From: a virus
Reading direction: 5' to 3' (one strand)
IMG/VR virus record: IMGVR_UViG_3300042866_000147
Coordinates: 1-41,285 of that record
DNA: 41,285 nt
Of the stretch, positions 32,338-39,868 are shown in pieces (positions within the stretch are counted from its first letter, which is position 1; each line of letters starts with the position of its first letter). The notes beneath the pieces were generated by a model. That model was not told where the DNA came from, searched no databases, and saw nothing but the letters and a program-made list of their open reading frames with translations. Both the position numbers and the translations under genes were made by a program.

Positions 32338-33852
32338 TTAAGATAATTTTGTCCAAGTAGATCCACCATTTGTAGATCTCCAAAGTCCAGTTGTTTCTGC
32401 AGCAATTGCTACAGTTGCATTATAAGAAATTGATACACTAGTCCAAAGTTTAGAACTTGCTACTGAAGAAAGTGTACCAAATGAAACTGATTTATATAAA
32501 GTGCTTGCTCCTGAAGTACCTGGAACAGCTATTATATTTGTACCACTTCCATCTATAGTTACACCAAGCCATTGAGTAGAAACTCCACCAAAATTTGCAT
32601 ACGTGTCACCATAATCTATACTTCTTTTCAACTGAACATTTCCAGGACTATATCCGTAAAATCCACCTTGATTAGCAACAACCACTTTTGATCCATCAGC
32701 AGAGGTACTCACTCCATAATATGTTTGATTACCATCTTGAGCTTTGGGTGTAAAATTACCTAAAGCAGTTGTTGTTCTTCCTACAGTTCCATCAAATGCT
32801 GCCATACTAAGATTAATGGTAGCAGCATATTGACGATTACCTGAACTATCTACTGTAACAGCATAGGGTGCTTGAGGATAAAGACCACCAAAAGAAAAAT
32901 CTACTCTTACAAAAGATACTCCATAATCTGAAGATCTCCAAATTTGACCCAACCCTGATTCTGCTTCACCTAAATTTATTGCTCCAACAATTACATATTG
33001 TCCTGTTCTATTTGTAGTAATTGAAGAATATGCTCCTGTTGCAGTACCTGTAGTATTCCAATTAACACCATAATCTGTAGATCTTGAAATAACACCTGGT
33101 TGTCCTTGAGCTTGTGAAAGACAATACATATACTCACCTGTTCCACTTACAGCAACTCTATAGAGTGTATTTGTCCCAGCAACAGTAACTGTTGTATAAG
33201 TAAGTCCATAGTCATTAGAAATATATAATTTATTATTTGTAACGCATATTGTAGCTACATATTTTCCATCATTTGAGCTAGTAACATCATCTCTACTTAC
33301 AATAGTCTGAATAAAATTAAGGTTGTTAGTTGGATTAAATATAGTTGTTGTTGTTGTTGTTGTTGTTGATCCACAAGGTCCAGTTTTACAATTACCAATA
33401 GGTGTTAACGTTCCTGTACCTGATACGATGTTAGCTTGTAATAAGCCACCAATAACAGCTGCACAAATATATCTAGTACCAGCTGTTGCATAAACATAGT
33501 TTTCATTTACTCCAAAACAATTAAATGTTGCTACTTCACCACCAGCAGATGTAATATTTACTTCAACACAATTACAAGGATCTGAAATAAATGTTGTGGT
33601 TGTACTTGTTGTACTTGTACTTGATGTAGTAGTTGTAGTTGGAGGTGAAACTAAATTAGACTTAACAACAAGTTCATTAACAGACTTACCTGTAGGAATT
33701 ATATTTACAAAAAATTCTGCTTCACCTGAAGTTACTTGTTTAGTGTTAGGAACAGGAATTATATTCTTTAATGTAAATACTCCATTGTTCACAGCATCCT
33801 GTAAATTATTTAATGAAACACATTGATTATTTGCTATTGATGCCCAACTCAT
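32338..33852 (-). CDS. BNR beta-propeller tail protein, candidate receptor binder
   Basis: A 504-residue protein built of parts. Residues 1-67 are an adaptor domain ('MSWASIANNQCVSLNNLQD') shared with the 226-aa neighbour. A Thr/Ser linker (about 68-86), a ~75-residue Cys-containing beta module ('CNCVEVNITSAGGEVATFNC') and a second Thr linker (about 161-170) follow. The remainder is a beta-propeller with at least five Asp-box (BNR) motifs of the type S-x-D/N-x-G-x-[TSN]-[WYF], near residues 211, 258, 306, 411 and 493 ('STDYGVNW', 'STNGGSTW'). Asp-box propellers occur in sialidases and in glycan-binding or scaffold proteins. I see no sialidase Arg triad, so binding is more likely than hydrolysis. 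Docking on the virion through the adaptor is inferred. Confidence 0.7.
   Translation of the reverse strand: MSWASIANNQCVSLNNLQDAVNNGVFTLKNIIPVPNTKQVTSGEAEFFVNIIPTGKSVNELVVKSNLVSPPTTTTTSSTSTTSTTTTFISDPCNCVEVNITSAGGEVATFNCFGVNENYVYATAGTRYICAAVIGGLLQANIVSGTGTLTPIGNCKTGPCGSTTTTTTTTIFNPTNNLNFIQTIVSRDDVTSSNDGKYVATICVTNNKLYISNDYGLTYTTVTVAGTNTLYRVAVSGTGEYMYCLSQAQGQPGVISRSTDYGVNWNTTGTATGAYSSITTNRTGQYVIVGAINLGEAESGLGQIWRSSDYGVSFVRVDFSFGGLYPQAPYAVTVDSSGNRQYAATINLSMAAFDGTVGRTTTALGNFTPKAQDGNQTYYGVSTSADGSKVVVANQGGFYGYSPGNVQLKRSIDYGDTYANFGGVSTQWLGVTIDGSGTNIIAVPGTSGASTLYKSVSFGTLSSVASSKLWTSVSISYNATVAIAAETTGLWRSTNGGSTWTKLS
33344..33370 (-). repeat. Poly-Thr coding tract (second linker, propeller protein)
   Basis: A nearly pure ACA/ACT run encoding eight or more Thr between the Cys module and the propeller of the 504-aa protein. 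It is the purest repeat of the set, so the most likely to slip. Confidence 0.85.
33594..33643 (-). repeat. Poly-Thr coding tract (first linker, propeller protein)
   Basis: Encodes the Thr/Ser linker after the adaptor domain of the 504-aa protein. Confidence 0.85.
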
Positions 33853-33884
33853 TACTTATTTAATATTAATTTGGTTTTAAAATA

Positions 33885-34565
33885 TTATATTGGGCAACCT
33901 AATGTAAATGACCACGCAGTTCCTGGAAGAGGAGCATAAACAAAAACATTTGCTGTAGTTGGTGAGGAAGCATTTTTAGAAAATACAGAAGTTCCATTAC
34001 CAGGACTTACTACTAGTGGATAACCATCTCCTGGCCATTGAGTAGTGTTTGGATAAGTTAATCCTGTTATAGGATCTACTTTACCACTTAAAGAAGAATT
34101 AAAGTTACTTCTAAGACTTCCTCCAATGTTATAATTAGAATTACCTCTATATCCTGTATCAATTACAAAATTACCATTCCATTGAACTATAAATCTATCA
34201 GGAACATTTTGTGCATCAAATGTCAGAGTAGTATTTCCTGTACCACTACCAACTGTAATTGTGAATGGTGTTGGATATGTAACTCCTCCTGAATAAGAAG
34301 TTGGATTTCCACAAGGAGTTGGAACTTGAGTAGTTGATGTAGTTGTTGTACTACCAGAAGATATTACATCACTTTTAATTACAAGTTCATTAGCAGACCT
34401 ATTTGTTATATTTTGAATGTTTACATAAAATTCTGCTTCATTTCTAGTGACTTGTTTGTTACTAACAGGGATAGCATTTTTTAATGTAAACACATTATTG
34501 TTTACACCATCTTGTAAATTATTGCAAGAAATACACTGATTGTTTGTTAAGGATGCCCAACTCAT
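33885..34565 (-). CDS. Adaptor plus beta-module tail protein, 226 aa
   Basis: Residues 1-70 are a clear paralogue of the start of the 504-aa protein ('MSWASLTNNQCISCNNLQDG', 'VFTLKNAIPVSNKQVT', 'NEAEFYVNI'). After a short Thr/Ser linker (about 71-80) comes an unrelated ~145-residue beta-rich domain ('VPDRFIVQWNGNFVIDTGYR', 'VFVYAPLPGTAWSFTLGCP') that looks like a carbohydrate-binding-type sandwich seen in other phage tail proteins. It lies two bases after the stop of the collagen-like fibre (TAATAATG). Same dock, different head: a second candidate receptor-contacting protein. Binding function is inferred. Confidence 0.58.
   Translation of the reverse strand: MSWASLTNNQCISCNNLQDGVNNNVFTLKNAIPVSNKQVTRNEAEFYVNIQNITNRSANELVIKSDVISSGSTTTTSTTQVPTPCGNPTSYSGGVTYPTPFTITVGSGTGNTTLTFDAQNVPDRFIVQWNGNFVIDTGYRGNSNYNIGGSLRSNFNSSLSGKVDPITGLTYPNTTQWPGDGYPLVVSPGNGTSVFSKNASSPTTANVFVYAPLPGTAWSFTLGCPI
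34329..34353 (-). repeat. Poly-Thr coding tract
   Basis: Encodes the short Thr/Ser linker between adaptor and beta domain of the 226-aa protein. Confidence 0.75.
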
Positions 34566-34567
34566 TA

Positions 34568-36466
34568 TTATTTTAATTTAGCTTCAAGTTCTGCAATACG
34601 TTTTTCTAATGCTGCTATCTTTAATGTATGAACAGCTATGTAGTTTACACTTAACTTTTCATCTATCTCATTAACAACATCAGGAATAATTTCTTGTACT
34701 TGTTGAGCTGAATAACCATAGTTAATTGTATTAGTTACAATATCAGTACGCTTAAATTTAATTACATCTATTCCAAGCACATTTATTTCTGGGTTCCATT
34801 CTAATACATCCTTATACCTAATATCAGAAGTTTCAAAAAATGCTGGAGCTGTAACACCAGATGAATCAATTGTAACCACATCAGCATTCATTGCTCTAAT
34901 TATCACACCTCCACCATTATAGTTACCAATAAATGCTGTATAACCTGATGTAGGAAGTAATTGTAATGTAGCAGTATTACTACCACCTAATGCTCTAACT
35001 GTAACGTATGGTTCTATGCCTGCAAAATCTGCAACATAGTTTCCTGCTGGTTGACCATTACCTAGATATACATTAAGTCTTGATCCTGGATTAGGACCAC
35101 CTATTGATGTATAATTATCATCATCATATATAGAACATCCTACAGCAGAAGTAGCACTACTATATTTAAGAACTTGATTAGTAGCACCAGAAATACTATT
35201 AGATACACCAGAAGATCCACTAGTACCACTAACCCCAGAAGATCCAGAGCTACCTGATGATCCAGAAGAGCCAGATGAACCTGAAGATCCACTAGACCCT
35301 GATGATCCATTTGTACCAGTTGTTCCATTGGTACCACTAGTACCACTAGAACCAGAAGTTCCATTTGTTCCACTTGTACCTGTTGTTCCAGAAGTGCCAG
35401 TTGTTCCATTAGTACCAGAAGTACCAGCTGTACCAGACGTACCACTAGTACCAGCTGTACCATTTGTTCCAGAAGAACCAGAAGTACCACTAGAACCATT
35501 ACCACCTGCAGCTCCTGCTAAGTTAACTGTCCAAGAACTATAAGTTCCTGAACCTACAGTAGCACTTGGTGTACCTAAAACTAAAACACCTGTTCCAGAG
35601 TTATAAGATGTAACTGGAGAAGTTTGATAGTTTGATCCATTAAATGAAATTAATACAGATTGTGCTATGGTATAAGAAAGTCCTGTACCAACAGTAATTG
35701 TACCTCCACTTCCTAGTGTAAATGAGCTAACTGATGTTGTAGCATATTTATCACCTGATAGTCCTGCTGTACCACTGGTTGCATTTTGACCACTTGTGCC
35801 ACTGCTTCCATTAGCTCCGTCAGCTCCTGCTGTTCCTGCTGTTCCTGCTGTTCCACTAGAGCCATCAGTACCACTTGTACCACTATTACCACTTGATCCT
35901 GAATTTCCACTTGTACCACTACTACCACTGATTCCAGAACTACCATCAACACCACTAGAACCATTTTTACCAGCAGTTCCTGAACTTCCAGAAGATCCAG
36001 AAGAACCAGACAAAGCTGATGTACCAGAAGAACCTGCTGTACCATTTACACCAGCAGCACCTTGAGCACCAGTTACACCACTAGAGCCAGAAGAACCAGA
36101 GGTTCCAGAAGAACCACTTGTACTAGGAGTTCCACTAGTTCCTGATGTTCCATTTTTTCCACCACCTCCACCACCTGTTACTACATAGTCAATTTTTTCT
36201 AATGCAGTGGTTAAAGTGTCACAAGTGTTAACACCTGAGTTAGGAAGATTAGGTCCAACATAGACAGTATTATTACTATTATAAGGAGCATCTGCACAGC
36301 CTGTAGCACCACACCAGCAGCCCCAGCCACCAGTGCCAGCAGTGCCAGCAGTACCAACACATCCACAATCACCCACTACACCACCACAACAACCACAGTT
36401 TTGACCAGGTTGATAATATGCAGTGTAACAAGGATTAGGATTAGGATAGCAAGAAGAACAAGACAT
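34568..36466 (-). CDS. Collagen-like tail fibre with S74 self-cleaving chaperone
   Basis: A 632-residue fibre. Residues 1-60 are very Cys/Gly-rich ('MSCSSCYPNPNPCYTAYY'), then a docking-like segment ('VYVGPNLPNSGVNTCDTLTT'). Two collagen-like Gly-x-y blocks (about 103-237 and 319-421, dominated by GSS/GTS triplets with almost no Pro) flank a small beta module ('YTIAQSVLISFNGSNYQTS'). The C-terminus is an intramolecular chaperone of the endosialidase type (peptidase S74): S547-D-x-R-x-K552 marks the self-cleavage site, and 'INYGYSAQQVQEIIPDVV' and a terminal coiled coil ('KIAALEKRIAELEAKLK') complete it. Such chaperones drive trimer folding and then cut themselves off, so the mature fibre probably ends near residue 546. 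Adsorption or virion-surface role is likely. Confidence 0.88.
   Translation of the reverse strand: MSCSSCYPNPNPCYTAYYQPGQNCGCCGGVVGDCGCVGTAGTAGTGGWGCWCGATGCADAPYNSNNTVYVGPNLPNSGVNTCDTLTTALEKIDYVVTGGGGGGKNGTSGTSGTPSTSGSSGTSGSSGSSGVTGAQGAAGVNGTAGSSGTSALSGSSGSSGSSGTAGKNGSSGVDGSSGISGSSGTSGNSGSSGNSGTSGTDGSSGTAGTAGTAGADGANGSSGTSGQNATSGTAGLSGDKYATTSVSSFTLGSGGTITVGTGLSYTIAQSVLISFNGSNYQTSPVTSYNSGTGVLVLGTPSATVGSGTYSSWTVNLAGAAGGNGSSGTSGSSGTNGTAGTSGTSGTAGTSGTNGTTGTSGTTGTSGTNGTSGSSGTSGTNGTTGTNGSSGSSGSSGSSGSSGSSGSSGSSGVSGTSGSSGVSNSISGATNQVLKYSSATSAVGCSIYDDDNYTSIGGPNPGSRLNVYLGNGQPAGNYVADFAGIEPYVTVRALGGSNTATLQLLPTSGYTAFIGNYNGGGVIIRAMNADVVTIDSSGVTAPAFFETSDIRYKDVLEWNPEINVLGIDVIKFKRTDIVTNTINYGYSAQQVQEIIPDVVNEIDEKLSVNYIAVHTLKIAALEKRIAELEAKLK
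35203..35512 (-). repeat. Collagen-like G-x-y coding repeat, block B
   Basis: About 100 residues of Gly-Ser-Ser/Gly-Thr-Ser/Gly-Thr-Asn triplets in the fibre gene, nearest the C-terminal chaperone. The 9-nt DNA period also opens meaningless frames on both strands. Confidence 0.9.
35755..36160 (-). repeat. Collagen-like G-x-y coding repeat, block A
   Basis: About 135 residues of Gly-rich triplets in the N-terminal half of the fibre gene, more varied than block B (GKN, GVD, GIS, GAD and GQN triplets occur). Confidence 0.9.
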
Positions 36467-36487
36467 TTTATAGTTAGTTTAAATAGA

Positions 36488-37645
36488 TTAAGGAATATAC
36501 ATAATATAATATGCAGCTATTACAGGTTGTATGTTAGGATGAGCTCCTCCACTACCTGTATCGCTGTTTGAAACAGCCACACTAAGTGCTACAGGACCAG
36601 CTCCACTTGCACTACTTATACCAGAGTTATGTACTTGAGAACTAGCAATTGAAAATTTATAACTTGCATTACCACCATCTCCTTTTTCATTTGCCATAAC
36701 TTGTAATGCATTTGGAGCAGGACTATTACCAGGACCTGATCCTCCCATTATTATGTGAGTGTGGTTTGGCACTGATCCAGATGCCACTACAGTAGCATTA
36801 TGACTATGTACAGGAATTTGTGATGTAATCAAAGTTACAGTGTTTGCTCCTGCTGTGTTATACAAAGCATAGTTTGGATTACCAGCATTAGCAGGATTTA
36901 CTGCAGCATCTAATGGAGCACCTGGTACATTTTGAATGGCTCCTACAGCAGCACGTCCTCTTCTATCAGGGGTGCCATTTAGACCATTACATAAATATAC
37001 TTTGAAGAAACCATTTGCTGGGATGCCAATACCTGATCCATCAAAGTTTGTTAATGGTCCATAATATTCATAGGCTACAAATGGAACCATTTTTAAATAC
37101 TGTTGGGTAGAACCACCACCTGATGTACCTGCAATATATGCAGCAATCAAAGCATCAAGATCTGCTAACTTAACATAGTTTGTATTTACATTAAGAGTAA
37201 GAGCAGTAAGATCAGTTGAAACTGCACAAAGTTTATTTATAGTAGCCTGAACAATATCATGAGTGTCAGAAGAAGCTGTAACTCCTGTAAGACAGCCAAT
37301 TGTATAATCAGCATTTAATATAGTTAGTGTATTATTAATACTAACAACACGAGTGTTAATATCACAAATAGCTCTTACAATTCCTGAAATTATTGTAGGA
37401 AGTGTAAAAGTACTACCTGCAGGTAAAAATGTCTGCATGTAGTTACATAAAAAAGTAGGGTTTATACTAATGTTTATACCAGATCCATTCAAGAAAGAAA
37501 TGACTTTTTCTATCAAAGCAATCTCTACTTGGTATAAAGAATCACCAGCATCAATGCCCACTGAGGCATACGTAACTCCTGTATATCTGACACACTTATC
37601 AGATACTATATCAACACAACCATTGTAGCAACTTTCGCAAGACAT
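36488..37645 (-). CDS. Tail-collar-domain fibre protein
   Basis: A 385-residue fibre. The start 'MSCESCYNGC' echoes the Cys-rich start of the collagen-like fibre, and 'RYTGVTYASVGIDAGDSLYQ' followed by helix 'VEIALIEKVISFL' looks like the same docking segment. The middle (50-190) is beta/helical, possibly a trimeric stalk. The C-terminal ~190 residues are a phage tail-collar domain: 'PDRRGRAAVGA', the metal-binding-type H280-S-H282 in 'SQIPVHSHNATV', and the closing 'GAHPNIQPVIAAYYIMYIP'. Proteins ending this way are short tail fibres or fibre tips that touch the cell surface. With the adjacent collagen-like fibre it probably shares an attachment site on the virion. Confidence 0.82.
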   Translation of the reverse strand: MSCESCYNGCVDIVSDKCVRYTGVTYASVGIDAGDSLYQVEIALIEKVISFLNGSGINISINPTFLCNYMQTFLPAGSTFTLPTIISGIVRAICDINTRVVSINNTLTILNADYTIGCLTGVTASSDTHDIVQATINKLCAVSTDLTALTLNVNTNYVKLADLDALIAAYIAGTSGGGSTQQYLKMVPFVAYEYYGPLTNFDGSGIGIPANGFFKVYLCNGLNGTPDRRGRAAVGAIQNVPGAPLDAAVNPANAGNPNYALYNTAGANTVTLITSQIPVHSHNATVVASGSVPNHTHIIMGGSGPGNSPAPNALQVMANEKGDGGNASYKFSIASSQVHNSGISSASGAGPVALSVAVSNSDTGSGGAHPNIQPVIAAYYIMYIP

Positions 37646-37653
37646 ATTATAAT

Positions 37654-37929
37654 TTATTTATTAATTAGAATTTTAACCCTGCTTATAACCTGTGATGTAG
37701 TGGGAAGACCACACACCATAGCATAATCTGGATTACAAGATCTATATTCTAATATACGTTTGTAATTTAGTAAATCTCCTATTACATCCCCAGGGATGTA
37801 AGTATTGGTAGAAAAGGAGATATTGTTATATTCAATATTTGCCCAATATGTCAACCTTGCATCAATTTGTGTAAGAGTTGCTGGGATACTACCATTTATT
37901 ACACAATCTGTCAATCTTGGTGTAAGCAT
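37654..37929 (-). CDS. Small structural-cluster protein, 91 aa
   Basis: A 91-residue protein with no family I can name. It has 'TLTQIDARLTYWANIEYNN' in the middle and 'LLNYKRILEYRSCNPDYAMV' toward the C-terminus. No membrane segment or signal. Its start overlaps the end of the 50-aa Cys-rich gene by 41 nt in another frame, and it lies 8 nt before the collar-fibre gene. Steady gene spacing argues for a real gene, perhaps a small adaptor for fibre attachment. Confidence 0.6.
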   Translation of the reverse strand: MLTPRLTDCVINGSIPATLTQIDARLTYWANIEYNNISFSTNTYIPGDVIGDLLNYKRILEYRSCNPDYAMVCGLPTTSQVISRVKILINK

Positions 37930-38041
37930 CTTTTAATCTTTTTAGAGCATTTTTTGCTTTGTTGTGACAAGCTGAACATAGGCCATTAATCAACTGACAG
38001 CCACATCCAACTTTCATGCCACATCCTCTACAGTTTGCCAT
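37889..38041 (-). CDS. 50-aa Cys-rich, zinc-ribbon-like protein
   Basis: An ATG at 38039-38041 opens a 50-codon frame ending in TAG at 37889-37891. The protein begins MANCRGCGMKVGCGCQLING and has cysteines at 4, 7, 13, 15, 22 and 25 (CxxC, CxC, CxxC), followed by a Lys-rich helix ('NKAKNALKRLKDAY'). The spacing suggests a small zinc-binding knuckle. The start follows the stop of the 185-aa gene by one base (TAATATG), the tight coupling seen throughout this window. Without it a 113-nt gap would be left in an otherwise gapless run. It overlaps the 91-aa gene's start by 41 nt. Function unknown: a fibre assembly helper or a zinc-stabilised tail part is possible. Confidence 0.72.
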   Translation of the reverse strand: MANCRGCGMKVGCGCQLINGLCSACHNKAKNALKRLKDAYTKIDRLCNKW

Positions 38042-38042
38042 A

Positions 38043-38600
38043 TTAGTAGAAATTAATTATATAGTTGTTTCCTGTACAACCACATTGGTTAGCAATAAAA
38101 TAGTCAAGTTGTCTATTAGCTTGATTGTACAATCTGTTAGCTGTATCAATTGCACAGTTATTAGCTGCTGCTATAGATCCTTGAATCATATAATATACAC
38201 TATTTAATACCACCTTAGCTTGGGTTCTGATAGCTGAATCACATTCCATCATATCAAGTTTCATAAAAGCACTATCAAACTTTTCCTGAATAGCATTTGT
38301 ACGCATTATGTTTTTTTCTACATAATTAGTATTTGCTGGAGCCACTGAATATTTTAAAAAATATACACCATCAGGTAATGGAGAAATAGCAGGAAAAGCA
38401 GTTAAACCCAATATAATTGAGTTATAAGTATTTATTTGTTGAACATTGAAAGGAATAGCTACAGGAACAGTATAACCAGGCACAGTTATTTGCATAGTTG
38501 GAGAACTAACACTTGGTGGATTTGTATTATACACAGACGTATCAGCTATTGCTAATGTGCTAGTATCATAAGTGTTAATTACTAAAAAATCTAATGTCAT
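38043..38600 (-). CDS. Structural protein with beta N-terminus and helical C-terminus
   Basis: A 185-residue protein. Residues 1-95 look like an Ig/fibronectin-type beta sandwich with the strand 'LPDGVYFLKYSVAPANTNYV', a phrase I associate with a conserved protein of crAss-like tail regions. Residues 95-185 are helical ('KFDSAFMKLDMMECDSAIRT', then 'NRLYNQANRQLDYFIAN') and end with 'CGCTGNNYIINFY'. It is the first gene after the terminator at 38.6 kb and is coupled to the 50-aa gene. A neck or fibre-attachment part is likely; exact role unknown. Confidence 0.55.
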   Translation of the reverse strand: MTLDFLVINTYDTSTLAIADTSVYNTNPPSVSSPTMQITVPGYTVPVAIPFNVQQINTYNSIILGLTAFPAISPLPDGVYFLKYSVAPANTNYVEKNIMRTNAIQEKFDSAFMKLDMMECDSAIRTQAKVVLNSVYYMIQGSIAAANNCAIDTANRLYNQANRQLDYFIANQCGCTGNNYIINFY

Positions 38601-38611
38601 GATTTATATAA

Positions 38612-38655
38612 TAAAAATGCCAGAGGATTTGAGATATCCTCTCACCCTCTGGCAT
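38612..38655 (-). terminator. Rho-independent terminator after 386-aa gene
   Basis: On the minus strand ATGCCAGAGG (38646-38655) pairs perfectly with CCTCTGGCAT (38617-38626) over a 19-nt loop and is followed by TTTTATTATAT. The loop repeats the GAGGAT/ATCCTC theme, so a second overlapping hairpin is possible. It lies 27 nt after the 386-aa gene, as expected behind a strongly expressed gene. Confidence 0.87.
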
Positions 38656-38681
38656 AGGTTAATATGATCTTACCTTAGTTC

Positions 38682-39842
38682 TTAAGGGATCAAAGTAGTT
38701 GTTGTTGAAGTACTAGGCCATACAGTAGTTGTAGTACTAGTTGTAGTGATACAAGATGTATCTCCAGCAACAGTTCCTAAAGCAGCTTCTAATATAGCTT
38801 CGATAGCAGTTGTTTGATTGCTAGGAACAGCAATAATCACTGTGCTATCTTCATAGATATAGTCACCCCATTGGTACTCAGATTTATTATACTCATTGAA
38901 TTTGATATAGTACAAATCATAGATTTGACCATCAGTTACCCAAGACTCAAAGTTCTCGTTGTAACCACCCATTCTGTATAAATGCTTTAAGTAACCAGCT
39001 TGGTAGCTATAGAAGTTCTTCTCTAATTGTTGAACTTCAGCAGAAGTACCAACAGGATAGTTAGAACGTTGTCTAATCACTGGAGTAGCAACTCTGTTAC
39101 AAGGATCATCAACAATGAAATCAGCAGTTGTAGCTGGACCAGAGAAGATGAAAGTTCTGAAGTAGAATCTGTCATACTCCCAAGGGAATGCAGCAACGTC
39201 ACAAGGCTGGCCATATTTAGTCAATGGTTTACCAGTGATACGTAAGAACGCATTTGCATTGTTACCAAGTCTTTGGAATTGGTAAAATTGATTTAAAGTG
39301 ATGTTATCAGGATTGTTACCTGGAGCATCTAACTCTAAATGATAGATAAGATCATCAATCAATGCAGGCACATCTACATCTGTACAAGGATCGTCACCAC
39401 ATCCAAGACATGGAGCATTAACTGTTACAGAACGAGTGAAACCATTGAAGTACAATGTTTCTAAGTAGCTAGAGAAACCACGTAAAGTTAATGTTACAAT
39501 CTCACCAGGTTTAACTGTGAAACCAGTTACATCAGTAACTTGATTTACAGCAGTTGCACAACCATTAGACTTGTACCATTCAGTTACGTTTGACTTACAA
39601 GCAGCACCAGTTACACATCCAGCAATTTTGTCTGAACGCTTAGAGCCTTGTAAATACGTGTTTGTTCTACCTTGAGCAACATAGAAATAAGGGGCATCAG
39701 CGATGTTACTAGATGTAGCAACACTATAGTCATTTAGGAAAATACCTACTTGACCAGCTGTTAAATTCTGTGTAGATCCAGAGCTAGGTAATGTGTTTCC
39801 TACTGGTACTACAAAGAGGGTGGTTAATGAAAAATCAGCCAT
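38682..39842 (-). CDS. Probable abundant virion protein with Thr-rich tail, 386 aa
   Basis: A 386-residue beta-rich protein with no membrane segment. Recognisable stretches are 'LTAGQVGIFLNDYSV', 'GEIVTLTLRGFSSYLETLYF' and a Cys-containing loop ('NAPCLGCGDDPCTDVDVP'). I cannot place the fold. The last ~25 residues are a Thr/Ser tail ('TTTSTTTTVWPSTSTTTTLI') with nothing after it. By eye the gene uses more C-ending Phe, Tyr and Asn codons and more CGT Arg than its neighbours, and it has its own strong terminator. Both suggest a very abundant virion protein, such as a capsid auxiliary or tail/sleeve component. It seems too short for the usual Crassvirales major capsid protein, which I would expect beyond the right edge, but this cannot be excluded. 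Confidence 0.55.
   Translation of the reverse strand: MADFSLTTLFVVPVGNTLPSSGSTQNLTAGQVGIFLNDYSVATSSNIADAPYFYVAQGRTNTYLQGSKRSDKIAGCVTGAACKSNVTEWYKSNGCATAVNQVTDVTGFTVKPGEIVTLTLRGFSSYLETLYFNGFTRSVTVNAPCLGCGDDPCTDVDVPALIDDLIYHLELDAPGNNPDNITLNQFYQFQRLGNNANAFLRITGKPLTKYGQPCDVAAFPWEYDRFYFRTFIFSGPATTADFIVDDPCNRVATPVIRQRSNYPVGTSAEVQQLEKNFYSYQAGYLKHLYRMGGYNENFESWVTDGQIYDLYYIKFNEYNKSEYQWGDYIYEDSTVIIAVPSNQTTAIEAILEAALGTVAGDTSCITTTSTTTTVWPSTSTTTTLIP
38691..38748 (-). repeat. Poly-Thr coding tract at a C-terminus
   Basis: Encodes the terminal Thr/Ser tail of the 386-aa protein in two runs separated by 'VWPS'. Unlike the other tracts it joins no downstream module. Confidence 0.8.
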
Positions 39843-39868
39843 TTTGCTTTATATTTAATTGTGAAAAA

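Noticed and set aside
22880-34353. Diversity-generating retroelement or CRISPR-like array suggested by repeated tracts in tail genes
   Set aside because: No reverse transcriptase, no template/variable repeat pair and no regular repeat-spacer pattern; the tracts are in-frame Thr codons.
35140-36065. Several repeat-rich frames on both strands (Leu/Val-rich and Pro/Val-rich)
   Set aside because: They are alternate readings of the collagen-like repeat, whose period keeps all frames open.
38682-39842. 386-aa protein as the major capsid protein
   Set aside because: Abundance signals fit, but it is shorter than expected for this group, I see no HK97-type signature, and the capsid gene more likely lies beyond the right edge.
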